Shown: piece by piece, positions 1 to 7,946 of the stretch
Layout of the letters: the number at the start of each line of letters is the position of its first letter
Position numbering within the stretch: position 1 is the first letter of the stretch
Assembly (NCBI RefSeq): GCF_002270355.1
Contig: NZ_NJFZ01000017.1
Coordinates: 186,001 to 250,000 of the forward strand
Source of the DNA: Flectobacillus sp. BAB-3569
GTDB taxonomy: Bacteria > Bacteroidota > Bacteroidia > Cytophagales > Spirosomataceae
DNA length: 64,000 nucleotides
Direction of reading: 5' to 3'
Translations under genes and position numbers: made by a program
The notes under the pieces: generated by a model
Told to the model about the DNA's origin: nothing
Databases searched by the model: none
The model's input: only the letters and a program-made list of their open reading frames with translations

Positions 1-257
1 GAAGCAGGAACTTTACCCACCAAAAACCCTGAAGAATCTTTGGTTTCCAAGTTTATTGATGTGTTAGAAACAAGCTGAATAGTAAACTTATTATCTGCGT
101 TGAAAGCTCCGTTTGTATGGTAAGCAAGTACGACATTCTTGCCTGCACATAGATACTCCTTGGATGGCTCAATAACAGCATCTAAGCTTACACTTTGTGT
201 CCATGCTGTGAGAGAAAGCAAGCAACAAAGCATTACCGAAAGTAGATGTTTAAACAT
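1..257 (-). CDS. N-terminal part of a secreted repeat protein, paralogue of the next gene (runs off the left edge)
   Basis: The start codon is at 257 and about 85 codons are visible before the window edge. The product begins with a lysine/hydrophobic signal peptide ending near TAWTQ. An Ig-like module follows that is nearly identical in layout to module 1 of the protein at 847-5160: EPSKEYLCAGKNVV, then GAFNADNKFTIQL, then SSGFLVGKVPAS. Both genes point the same way, so this is a tandem duplication of a surface or secreted repeat protein. The rest of the gene, including any type IX secretion C-terminal domain, lies outside the window, so its length and sorting signal cannot be confirmed. Function is unknown; by analogy with its neighbour it is exported. 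Confidence 0.75.
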   Translation of the reverse strand, partial: MFKHLLSVMLCCLLSLTAWTQSVSLDAVIEPSKEYLCAGKNVVLAYHTNGAFNADNKFTIQLVSNTSINLETKDSSGFLVGKVPA

Positions 258-451
258 AAGATTGAGTTTGTAGTAAATGTGAAATTAGAACAGTTAAATT
301 GAGAGGAAAGCGTGTAGTAAAACCTCTAAAATAAGCCATGAATAAGGCGAAATAGTCGGAGAAATAGGTTTGAACAACATTCGTTTGCTGTATTTTAAAG
401 GTGTGCAAAAATTACAGAAAGACTTTCCACTTTTAATAAACTTAGAGATAT

Positions 452-629
452 TTAAGTAATCGTGCAGAATAAGATTTAAGTTATGTGTTTTAGGGATAAG
501 GCAACAGGCACAGAGTGTTAAAATGTTTTAATGATCACGGACATGCATTTTTCCCATAGCCCACCGCCGAAAGCCGATACCTGAAAGCTCAAAGCACAAT
601 CTTAAACTTTATTTTGCTTACTAACTTAA
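452..629 (+). repeat. TIR element copy A (178 bp, MITE-like)
   Basis: The left end reads TTAAGTAATCGTGCAGAAT (452-470). The right end, read on the other strand from 629, is TTAAGTTAGTAAGCAAAAT, giving imperfect terminal inverted repeats of about 28 bp. The interior carries GGCAACAGGCACA, GAGTGTTAAAATGTTTT, CATGC-T-rich and CCGCCGAAAGCC blocks in the same order as the copies at 52382-52566 (inverted) and 52723-52892. There is no coding capacity. It looks non-autonomous and no transposase is visible in the window. Confidence 0.8.
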
Positions 630-725
630 GTGATCGTGCAGAATAAGATTTAATCAAATGAATATGTAAGATATTGATAATTAAGATTTTACATTCATAA
701 CTCACAATTCAGCACTAATACTTAA
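626..725. repeat. Second TIR-bounded unit (about 100 bp) abutting copy A
   Basis: It starts at TTAAGTGATCGTGCAGAAT (626) and ends at 725 in CACTAATACTTAA, the reverse complement of a similar end (TTAAGTATTAGTGCTGAAT). Its first four bases, TTAA, are shared with the last four of copy A, so the two units are joined on one TTAA. The interior differs from copy A and contains the complement of GTGAGTTATGAATG, a word family also seen at 39246-39350. Confidence 0.6.
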
Positions 726-846
726 TACAAAATAAATGAAAATTATCGAAACCCAAAAAATCAATGATTAAATAGAAATCTGTTTATGACTTCTGGATAA
801 AAATCTCCAATATAAAGCCATAAACAGATTTCCTTCGGGTCAGTTT

Positions 847-3800
847 TTAGTTCGTTTTTATGAGTTTAAACACAGCAATCTTGTTTGCTTTAGAAATTTT
901 AACATGGTAAACTCCACTATTAAATTTCTGTAAACTTATTACATTGGTACCCGATTGTAGGAGTTGTTCCGATACCTGATTACCAAGCATATCAGTCAGT
1001 TCGCACTTGATATTTGGTTCATCACAGTTGATGGTAACATAGTCACTAGCAGGATTTGGACCTATTACCACACCTAGAGATTGAATATCTTCTAAACCTG
1101 TCACTAGCTCAAGAGTTGCTATGGATTTTGCTCCTACCGTACCTTCCCCACATTCGCTATTGAGTACTCTAAATATCTGAAACTGTTTTGCTGTACTTGC
1201 CAAAAATGGGATTTCAAACGGAGAGCTGCTTATTTCATAGTACTTTGAAGTCAAGCCATCGGGACCAATATAAACACCTATTGGAAATTTCCCTTTGGTA
1301 TTAACTTTTAAATTTACTGGCTTATCCGCTGATGAGTAAAAATATTTTGTGGTATCAAACTCAGCCGTTATCACAGAAGCTACCGAGAGAGGACTCATAG
1401 TCGATGCTCCCGTCGAATTTGCTTCGTTACTAATCACCTTGAAACGATACTCATTACCTTCAGGCAAGTCTACTGGTAAAGTCGCTGACAGGTAGTTAGT
1501 AGCATTGGGAATTGGAGCAGAATTGATTGTTTTAAAGTTCTGTCCATTTTTGTCAGAAATCTGTACTTCAAATTTGGCATTGCTCGCAAAGCTCCCTGTT
1601 GTTGAATACATAATTTCAACTTTACTTCCTGCACACATCTTTGTTCTAAAAGGCACAAAATGTTCAATTTGTTTACTCGACTCTGGATTAACAGTCACTT
1701 GTGCGCTTCCTTTCACCTCTCCTAGTCCACACATATTTGATATTTTGGTAAACGTAATATTTTGAGAGGTTCTCGGTGATACTATTACTGAAAAACTTGA
1801 ATAATTGTAGTTCGTAAAAGTTCCAACAGCACCATTGCTCAATGTATAACTAAAAGTTTGGTAAGGATTAATTGGCGTAATTTGAGGAACAAGCGTCAAG
1901 TTTCCTGTTTGACCATAATTAATCGTAATATTCCCCAACATGTTCATCATTGGAGGAGAATTTACATAAAATGAACGCTGTGAATCAAGGTTAGAAACAT
2001 CGCCCTCTTGCGCTATCATTTCTAGTCTGTAATAGCTGTAAGGAATTGTTTTAGGAATTTCTGCCCATTGCCAACCCGTTTTTGTCGTTTCAAAAATATC
2101 AGTTTTTACTCCCGTCTGATTTGATAAACGCAAGGTATATTTATTACTAGCAGTAGGGTCGGTAGAATTCACATAAAACAGTATTTTCGTACCTGTACAA
2201 ACACTTTCGTTATTGATAACAAGATTACTTCGCCATTCTATAATTGGAGAAACTGTCACTTTAATGCTAAGAGGATTGTCAATCTTACCACATTGATTTA
2301 TTGAGCTACTAATCTTATACACTCCACTAACTCTTGGCGTAAACCCACTACGATCACCTGTGGCATTCATTAAAAAGCTATACCCCTGTTCATTATAGAC
2401 ATACTCTTCTGTAGTCGGGTCTTTTTTAAGAACAATACTCTGATTCAACTTAATGGAATATGCAGTTTGTCCATCAATTGTTGAAACAGGAGTCGGTGGT
2501 AATTGATAGACGATCAACTTAACTGGCGAAGAAATCGCTGGAGTTTGCTCATCTACCAATCTCATGTAGTAATTACCAGCTTCCAAGCCTTCTGGCATTG
2601 ACACACTAAGTTCTGTTTCAGCAATATTATTTTTGAGAACTATAGCATTAGAAAAATTACTTTCCTTTGAGATTTCCAACCTATAATTAGGCGTAGTTAC
2701 AGGGTAGTCACTCGAAGCATACGTTTCGTAGTATTTCACATTTAATTTTTGTCCTTTACAAAGTGTTTGTTTGAAGCTATTGTCATAATTTCCTTCGTAA
2801 AAGCCCACGTATTTATAAATATAGCTGATATTAAATTTCACATTCAAATCTGTAGTCCCGCACTGGTTACTAAGCGATGTAACGGCAAAAGCTGTACTTT
2901 TTTTGGTATCCACTTCAAAGTAAACAGTACCAAAACCATTACTTGTAAATGTGTTTCCATTCGACAATTTAGCAGTATAGTTATTGGCATTATCACAAAT
3001 TATCGATGGCGTTTCGTTGTATCCTCCCTTGGTATAATTAAAGTTAAAGGTTGTCTGACGTGAATACTCTGGCTTTTTTATTGTTGCTACGGCAATCTTC
3101 TGCGCTATCGTGTAAGGGCTCGTCGCACGAACCTGTAAATATGCTTTTTGTGGGTAAAAGCCATTGGACGATGCAACATTCCAAACGGTTTTATTATTAA
3201 TAAATTCGGCTACGCCCTCCTTCAATACATATCCACTTTCATTCACCAAATCCAAATAAAACTTACAATCTGCATTGAATGTACCAGTAGTCTGTATTTC
3301 CAAATTTATTTTGCTGTCTGCACAAATCTCAGCTCCATATTGAAAAGGTGTTAGCAATCTAATTTTATCGGGATTCTTAACAATGACCGTGAAGACGTTA
3401 CTAGGCGTGTTGTTTACTCCACATAAATTAGAAACCGATAGAATTTGAATAGAAGTAGTTTCCTGATAGAAATTATCAACAGCACTACTATTTAGTGAAT
3501 TCAATGTGAATGTTTGATTAAGTGAGTTACGATAGGTTACCATATCTCCACCCGAAAAAGTAGCTCTATAAGTAAAAGTACCTGATTTATCTAAAATCGG
3601 GATAGCATAATCCGCTGCAAAGCTAGTCACAGCGGGTATCTTATTAAGCGTAGCGACGTCTTTCGTAAAAAGAAGATCTTGAATACTAGTATTGTTTGCT
3701 GTCAGTGCCATAGAAAATGCCTGCGCAACAAAGTCAAGACTTTTAGGTAGCATAAATTCGGCTATGCCATCTTGCTTAACCACCCCCGAAAGTTCTACGT

Positions 3801-5160
3801 TTGTATCAGGATAACCACTCAATTTGATCACGCCTTTAATTGGTGTTCCCTTTATTAAAGTTTTATTACTTACAAAAGTAGCTCTTAGTGTATCTCCAAG
3901 ACAGTACTTCTTACGTTCTGTGCTTTTCACCTCTATTCCCTCTTTTACAGTTACCGCAAATTCGCCTACACCAACTCCAGTGCCACATACCCCACTTACG
4001 CTCTTGAATTTATACGTTTGCGAGGTTTGAGGATTTACAGTTATTTCAAAAGAGTTTCCATAAGGATTTATAAACCTTCCTTTTGTACCATCAGACAATT
4101 CATATAAAATTGGAGAAGCTCCTGTAACTCCAACATTCAAAACAACACTCGTCCCGAATGTAATAGAACTTGCACTGATACTTCGAAGTGTCAACTGCGT
4201 GGCATCAAATATACTAATGGTATAAGTAGCTGTAGCTACCTCAGGACTTGTGGTATACACCCTTACTGTATAATTGCCCGTATTCAACAGGGTTGGCACT
4301 TTGCCTGTCACAAGACCATCTTTTTCGGTAGCCTCTGCGGTGTAAACCGTACCGCTAAGCTCGCTGGTCAATTCAATAACATACTTATTGTCGGCATTCC
4401 AGTTACCAATTTTGTTAATAGGCAATTGCATATTTGCTCCTTTGCAGAAAAAACGATTATCCAAAGAAGAAAACTTTAGAGAGTTTTCGGTTACGACTGC
4501 CTCAATTTTGCCACTAATCTTACCTATACCACAACCATTTTCAATCGTTGAAAAAGTAATTGTTTCAGATTTTTGAGAACTTAGCACCATTTGAGTCTCA
4601 TTGATTCCACCCGGACCATAATTCCCTGATGCCACAAATTTTCTCCCATCCGAAGTAGTCAAAGTGTAAGGCGCCGACCCTCTACCTCTCAGAGTGACTG
4701 TTGCAGAACCATTCTGAGGCATATAAACCTTGCCAACTTGCTTAATAGTTTGGTCAGGAAGCTCTCCTACTGGAAGATACCCACTACTCCCACCCAATGT
4801 GGCTGAGACTACTGGAGAACTAGAAACTACACTCACAGTATAATATGGAGTCTCATACTCCTTCATATATTTTGTAATTGAAGCAGGAATTTTGCCGACC
4901 AAAAAGCCAAGAGAATCCTTAGTTTCTAGTGTTAATACCTCTTTGGTAGAGTTTAGATAACTATCATACTCAAGTTGAATAGAAAATTTGTTATCCGCGT
5001 TGAACGCTCCTGAGGTTAGATAGGCAACTACCAAGTTTTTATTAGGGCATAGATAGCGACTTGAAGCAGGTTCGACAATACTAATGACAGAGATGTTCTG
5101 ACCAACAGAAGTGATTATGGAACAACACCATAATGAAATTAGGAGTAAAAGACGGTACAT
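847..5160 (-). CDS. Giant secreted repeat protein with type IX secretion C-terminal domain (1437 aa)
   Basis: The signal peptide is at residues 1-21 (ends SVGQ). Then come seven modules of about 190 residues, each opening with a cysteine motif (RYLC, RFFC, KYCLG, EICAD, TLCKG, SVCTG, KMCAG; cysteines near 39, 238, 419, 613, 800, 987 and 1176). Most modules follow with a (N/S)NADNKF-like strand, and each has a second Cys-Gly near its end (for example NGCGIGK, MCGLG, ECGEG), suggesting one disulphide per Ig-like module. The last about 75 residues (IGPNPASDYVTI ... GVYHVKISKANK ... FKLIKTN) match a type-A T9SS sorting domain, so export to the cell surface or medium is expected. It is a tandem paralogue of the partial gene at 1-257. 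No enzymatic motif was seen; adhesion or matrix roles are possible but unproven. Confidence 0.85.
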   Translation of the reverse strand: MYRLLLLISLWCCSIITSVGQNISVISIVEPASSRYLCPNKNLVVAYLTSGAFNADNKFSIQLEYDSYLNSTKEVLTLETKDSLGFLVGKIPASITKYMKEYETPYYTVSVVSSSPVVSATLGGSSGYLPVGELPDQTIKQVGKVYMPQNGSATVTLRGRGSAPYTLTTSDGRKFVASGNYGPGGINETQMVLSSQKSETITFSTIENGCGIGKISGKIEAVVTENSLKFSSLDNRFFCKGANMQLPINKIGNWNADNKYVIELTSELSGTVYTAEATEKDGLVTGKVPTLLNTGNYTVRVYTTSPEVATATYTISIFDATQLTLRSISASSITFGTSVVLNVGVTGASPILYELSDGTKGRFINPYGNSFEITVNPQTSQTYKFKSVSGVCGTGVGVGEFAVTVKEGIEVKSTERKKYCLGDTLRATFVSNKTLIKGTPIKGVIKLSGYPDTNVELSGVVKQDGIAEFMLPKSLDFVAQAFSMALTANNTSIQDLLFTKDVATLNKIPAVTSFAADYAIPILDKSGTFTYRATFSGGDMVTYRNSLNQTFTLNSLNSSAVDNFYQETTSIQILSVSNLCGVNNTPSNVFTVIVKNPDKIRLLTPFQYGAEICADSKINLEIQTTGTFNADCKFYLDLVNESGYVLKEGVAEFINNKTVWNVASSNGFYPQKAYLQVRATSPYTIAQKIAVATIKKPEYSRQTTFNFNYTKGGYNETPSIICDNANNYTAKLSNGNTFTSNGFGTVYFEVDTKKSTAFAVTSLSNQCGTTDLNVKFNISYIYKYVGFYEGNYDNSFKQTLCKGQKLNVKYYETYASSDYPVTTPNYRLEISKESNFSNAIVLKNNIAETELSVSMPEGLEAGNYYMRLVDEQTPAISSPVKLIVYQLPPTPVSTIDGQTAYSIKLNQSIVLKKDPTTEEYVYNEQGYSFLMNATGDRSGFTPRVSGVYKISSSINQCGKIDNPLSIKVTVSPIIEWRSNLVINNESVCTGTKILFYVNSTDPTASNKYTLRLSNQTGVKTDIFETTKTGWQWAEIPKTIPYSYYRLEMIAQEGDVSNLDSQRSFYVNSPPMMNMLGNITINYGQTGNLTLVPQITPINPYQTFSYTLSNGAVGTFTNYNYSSFSVIVSPRTSQNITFTKISNMCGLGEVKGSAQVTVNPESSKQIEHFVPFRTKMCAGSKVEIMYSTTGSFASNAKFEVQISDKNGQNFKTINSAPIPNATNYLSATLPVDLPEGNEYRFKVISNEANSTGASTMSPLSVASVITAEFDTTKYFYSSADKPVNLKVNTKGKFPIGVYIGPDGLTSKYYEISSSPFEIPFLASTAKQFQIFRVLNSECGEGTVGAKSIATLELVTGLEDIQSLGVVIGPNPASDYVTINCDEPNIKCELTDMLGNQVSEQLLQSGTNVISLQKFNSGVYHVKISKANKIAVFKLIKTN

Positions 5161-5233
5161 AAATTTAATTGATTAAAGCAATTTCTAGGCTCAGAATATC
5201 TTTCCAACAATTGATAAAATAAGTGTGTTTATA

Positions 5234-5241
5234 CAAATTTA
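5234..5241 (-). promoter_or_regulatory. -7 promoter motif (TAAATTTG) for the giant repeat protein
   Basis: An exact TAnnTTTG match on the minus strand, predicting a start near 5228 and a leader of about 70 nt to the ATG at 5160. Assigned by motif and position only. Confidence 0.5.
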
Positions 5242-5544
5242 ATTTACACATTGGTGTAAGATAGTTTCATGGTTGTCTAGAGTCAAGCAATGTGAACATT
5301 GAAATTTTCGATACCAAATCTATTAGAAAAATATCCTAAAAACAACGGTTATCTTTGATTTTCTGACATTTATTAAAATCATCCTGATTTTACCCATGAA
5401 GGGTTAATGCACTATATCAGCCCCAAAAATCTTTATTAATAAAAGGTGTAGTCAATTTTATTCGGACTTCTATTAATGTTAAAATTTAACATTGTCTTCT
5501 CTACTCAACTTCTCCGCTCCTTCAAAATTAAATAACATTTTACT

Positions 5545-5689
5545 TAGCTACATAACATTATAAAATGACGCTTCACTTTAGCTATGTTTTTTATTTTCAA
5601 ATAAATTATATAGCTAAAATAGACATTGAATTTATTTTTTAGCTTATTTTTGTATTCAAATAGATTCATTTGAATGATTTTTGTAGCTA
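5545..5689 (+). promoter_or_regulatory. Array of TAGCTA sites around the dinB promoter (putative operator)
   Basis: TAGCTA occurs at 5545-5550, 5579-5584, 5612-5617 and 5684-5689, with a near match TAGCTT at 5640-5645 that overlaps the first base of the -7 motif. The first three sites are spaced 34 and 33 bp, about three helical turns, so they would face one side of the helix. The hexamer is self-complementary. A regulator binding here could control the damage-tolerance polymerase. The XRE/S24-like protein at 32614-33696, with TTTAGCTAAA upstream of it, is a candidate (inference). Confidence 0.45.
5645..5652 (+). promoter_or_regulatory. dinB: -7 promoter motif (TATTTTTG) for dinB
   Basis: An exact TAnnTTTG match, predicting a start near 5658. 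That leaves about a 34-nt leader to the ATG at 5692 and only 16 nt to the ATG at 5674, which helps favour 5692. Confidence 0.5.
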
Positions 5690-5691
5690 AA

Positions 5692-6846
5692 ATGGAGAGA
5701 GCTATTGTACACATGGACCTTGACTGCTTTTTTGTATCTGTAGAAAGATTAAGAAATAGTCAGCTAAATAATAAACCTGTTATTGTGGGTGGTATGTCCG
5801 ATCGTGGTGTTGTATCAGCCTGTAGTTATGAAGCCCGACGCTTTGGTATACATTCGGCTATGCCTATGCGTATGGCTCGGCACCTTTGTCCCGAAGCCAT
5901 TATTGTAAGAGGTGATTATGAATCTTACTCGCAATATTCGGACATGGTTACTGAGGTTATTGTGAGCAACGCACCACTTGTTGAGAAAGCGTCGGTCGAT
6001 GAGTTTTATCTTGATATGACTGGTATGGAAAAATTCTTTGGAACTTTTTCCTATGCTCAAAAGCTCCGAAAAACGATTATTAAAGAAACAGGGCTGAGTA
6101 TTTCCTTTGGATTGTCTACGAACAAAACAGTTTCTAAAGTAATAACCAATGAAGTAAAACCTGCCAACTTTGACCTTGTACATATTGGAGCAGAAAAGGG
6201 ATACTTAGCCCCTCTTAATATTAATAAACTTCCGATGGTTGGCGAAGTGACAGCCCAAACATTGCGAAATATGGGGATATCTAAAGTAGGTACTTTGGGA
6301 GAAATGCCCTTTAAGGTACTTGAACGCACTTTCGGCAAGATGGGGAAAGTTCTGTGGGAAAAAGCCAATGGAATAGATTTAACACCCGTAATTCCCTATT
6401 CCGAGCCTAAAAGTATGTCCAAAGAAGTAACTTTTCAGCAGGATACAACAGATATGATTTACCTCAGATCTGTTATGATACGTCTTACCGAACAATTAAG
6501 CTATGAGTTACGGCAAGAGGGATATTGTACCGCTTGTGTTACGGTCAAACTGAGATATTCGAACTTTGATACACATAGCAAACAAATAGTCATTGCAAGT
6601 ACTTCTGCCGACCATATTCTGATACCACTAATGCTACAACTTTTCGAACAACTCTATGAAAAACGGCTTTTGATAAGACTCGTTGGAGTGCGTTTTACCA
6701 AATTGGTTCGGGGTGTCCAGCAACTCAGCTTGTTTGATCAAAGTGCCAAAATAGCACCGCTATATACAGCTATGGATAATATTCGTAGTCGATATGGAAT
6801 AAAAGCTGTTGGAAGAGCAATGGGACAGTCGCCCAAACGTGAGTAA
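5692..6846 (+). CDS. dinB: DNA polymerase IV (Y-family translesion polymerase)
   Basis: It performs error-prone synthesis past damaged template bases. The Y-family palm is evident: MDLDCFFVSVERL with the first metal-binding Asp, SYEARRFGIHSAMPMRMA, and SVDEFYLDMTG with the Asp-Glu pair near residue 105. A thumb with helix-hairpin-helix-like text (LPMVGEVTAQTLRNMGI) and a little-finger domain follow, and the C-terminal part contains QQLSLFD, a plausible sliding-clamp-binding motif. An upstream in-frame ATG at 5674 would add MIFVAK, but MERAIVHMDLDCFF at 5692 fits family starts better. Downstream genes look unrelated. Regulation by the TAGCTA array upstream is likely. A DnaE-type polymerase that may share its role is 35 kb away at 40591. 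Confidence 0.93.
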   Translation: MERAIVHMDLDCFFVSVERLRNSQLNNKPVIVGGMSDRGVVSACSYEARRFGIHSAMPMRMARHLCPEAIIVRGDYESYSQYSDMVTEVIVSNAPLVEKASVDEFYLDMTGMEKFFGTFSYAQKLRKTIIKETGLSISFGLSTNKTVSKVITNEVKPANFDLVHIGAEKGYLAPLNINKLPMVGEVTAQTLRNMGISKVGTLGEMPFKVLERTFGKMGKVLWEKANGIDLTPVIPYSEPKSMSKEVTFQQDTTDMIYLRSVMIRLTEQLSYELRQEGYCTACVTVKLRYSNFDTHSKQIVIASTSADHILIPLMLQLFEQLYEKRLLIRLVGVRFTKLVRGVQQLSLFDQSAKIAPLYTAMDNIRSRYGIKAVGRAMGQSPKRE

Positions 6847-6906
6847 TTTGGTAAACTTTTCCGTACATTTATTCTTCAATGTTTGTCAAATTTTACTTTA
6901 CTGCTC

Positions 6907-7566
6907 ATGAGATTCATCGACTTAAGCCATACCATCGAAGATGGTACTGTTACATACAAAGGACTTCCTGCACCAAAAATTTGTGATTATTGGACTCGAG
7001 AAGAATCTAAAAATTGGTACGACGAAGACACTTCATTCCAAATTGGAAAAATTGAAATGGTTGCCAATACAGGGACTTACATTGATACCCCATTTCACAG
7101 ATATGAAGATGGGAAAGATTTATCCGACATTTTAATAGAAAAGACAGCTCTCCTCGACGCTGTCATTATCAGAGTTCCCTATCAAGAACGTAAAGTGATT
7201 GATGTCGCTATTTTCAAACAATATGACATCCATAACAAAGCTGTATTGGTACACACAGGCTGGGATGAACTTTGGGAACAGGAAGCATATTATTCAGAAA
7301 ACCCCTATTTAACCGCAGAGGCTGCCCAATATCTGGTAGATCAAAAAGTGATTTTGGTCGGGATAGACTCGTACAATATTGATGATGTATCTGGAAAAAC
7401 TAGACCAGTCCATACGATTTTACTCAAAAACGAAATTTTGATTGTCGAACATCTCTGTAATCTAAAGCAAGTTCCTGATGGAATATCAATAAAATTTTGT
7501 GCAACACCACCGAAGGTTAAAGGAATGGGAACCTTTCCAGTTAGAGCCTATGTAGTTGTGGAATAA
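6907..7566 (+). CDS. Cyclase/kynurenine-formamidase-like family protein with altered metal motif (219 aa)
   Basis: It opens MRFIDLSHTIEDG, typical of the COG1878 cyclase family of metal-dependent hydrolases. An earlier in-frame ATG at 6883 encodes a poor N-terminus, so 6907 is preferred. The family's metal motif HxGTHxDxPxH reads here N54-TGT-Y58-I-D60-TPF-H64, so two histidine ligands are replaced by Asn and Tyr while Asp60 and His64 remain. Late blocks (LVGIDSYNIDD, VHTILLKNEILIVEHL) are family-like. It follows dinB by about 60 bp in the same direction and may be co-transcribed. Substrate is unknown; the altered ligands make a standard formamidase activity doubtful. Confidence 0.82.
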   Translation: MRFIDLSHTIEDGTVTYKGLPAPKICDYWTREESKNWYDEDTSFQIGKIEMVANTGTYIDTPFHRYEDGKDLSDILIEKTALLDAVIIRVPYQERKVIDVAIFKQYDIHNKAVLVHTGWDELWEQEAYYSENPYLTAEAAQYLVDQKVILVGIDSYNIDDVSGKTRPVHTILLKNEILIVEHLCNLKQVPDGISIKFCATPPKVKGMGTFPVRAYVVVE

Positions 7567-7946
7567 GTTTGTGCTTGCATTAGGCTATAAGCTTTATGCC
7601 ATAGGCTTTAGGCTTTCAGGTATCGGCTTTCGGCAATGGGCTTTGGGAAAAAGCATGGCTTGGGTTTTAAACTCTTTGCTTAATTCCTGTTGCCTATAGG
7701 CTTTCAGTTATCGGCTTTCGGCAGAGAGCTTTGGAAAAAGCATGGCTTGGGTTTTAAACTCTTTGCTTAATTCCTGTTGCCTATAGGCTTTCAGTTATCG
7801 GCTTTTGGCAGTGGGCTTTGGGAAAAAGCATGGCTTGGGTTATTAAAAACTTGTTAAAACTCTTTGCCTTGTGCCTGTTGCCTAGTGCCTGAGCATTTTA
7901 AATCTTATTTTGCATGATTACTCATTAGTATTTGAGAAAATAGACT
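7567..7946. other. 380-bp spacer filled by composite repeat
   Basis: No gene. Almost the whole spacer is derived from the TIR element family, including three tandem units of about 88 bp (see the repeat entry). The remaining 23 bp before the MFS ATG at 7947 contain GTATTTGAG but no exact TAnnTTTG. Confidence 0.65.
7570..7923 (-). repeat. TIR element copy B, with a triplicated 88-bp internal unit
   Basis: In minus orientation the right end (TTTTAAATCTTATTTTGC at 7897-7914, then ATGATTACT) matches the element's outer end. The interior blocks GGCTTTCAGGTATCGGC, GGCTTTGGGAAAAAGC and TTTGCTTAATTCCTGTTGC recur as tandem units starting at 7611, 7699 and 7786, periods 88 and 87 bp. The left outer end is not recognisable. 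It lies between the cyclase stop and the MFS start. Confidence 0.75.

Larger units (their letters stand above)
258..846. other. 589-bp intergenic spacer between tandem paralogues, largely repeat-derived
   Basis: No credible gene is seen. The centre is one full copy of the TIR element (452-629) followed directly by a second shorter TIR-bounded unit (626-725). The left part, 258-450, should hold the promoter of the leftward partial gene, but I see no exact TAnnTTTG motif there. The right part, 726-846, lies downstream of the big repeat-protein gene and shows no strong terminator hairpin. Confidence 0.6.
5161..5673. other. 513-bp divergent spacer upstream of dinB and of the giant repeat gene
   Basis: It is AT-rich with no credible gene. 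It holds the minus-strand -7 motif at 5234-5241 and, on the dinB side, four TAGCT(A/T) sites (5545, 5579, 5612, 5640) plus the dinB -7 motif at 5645-5652. The 5260-5530 part shows nothing recognisable. Confidence 0.6.

Noticed and set aside
7611-7873. CRISPR-like array
   Set aside because: Three contiguous near-identical 88-bp units have no unique spacers and match the dispersed TIR element interior; no cas genes are present.
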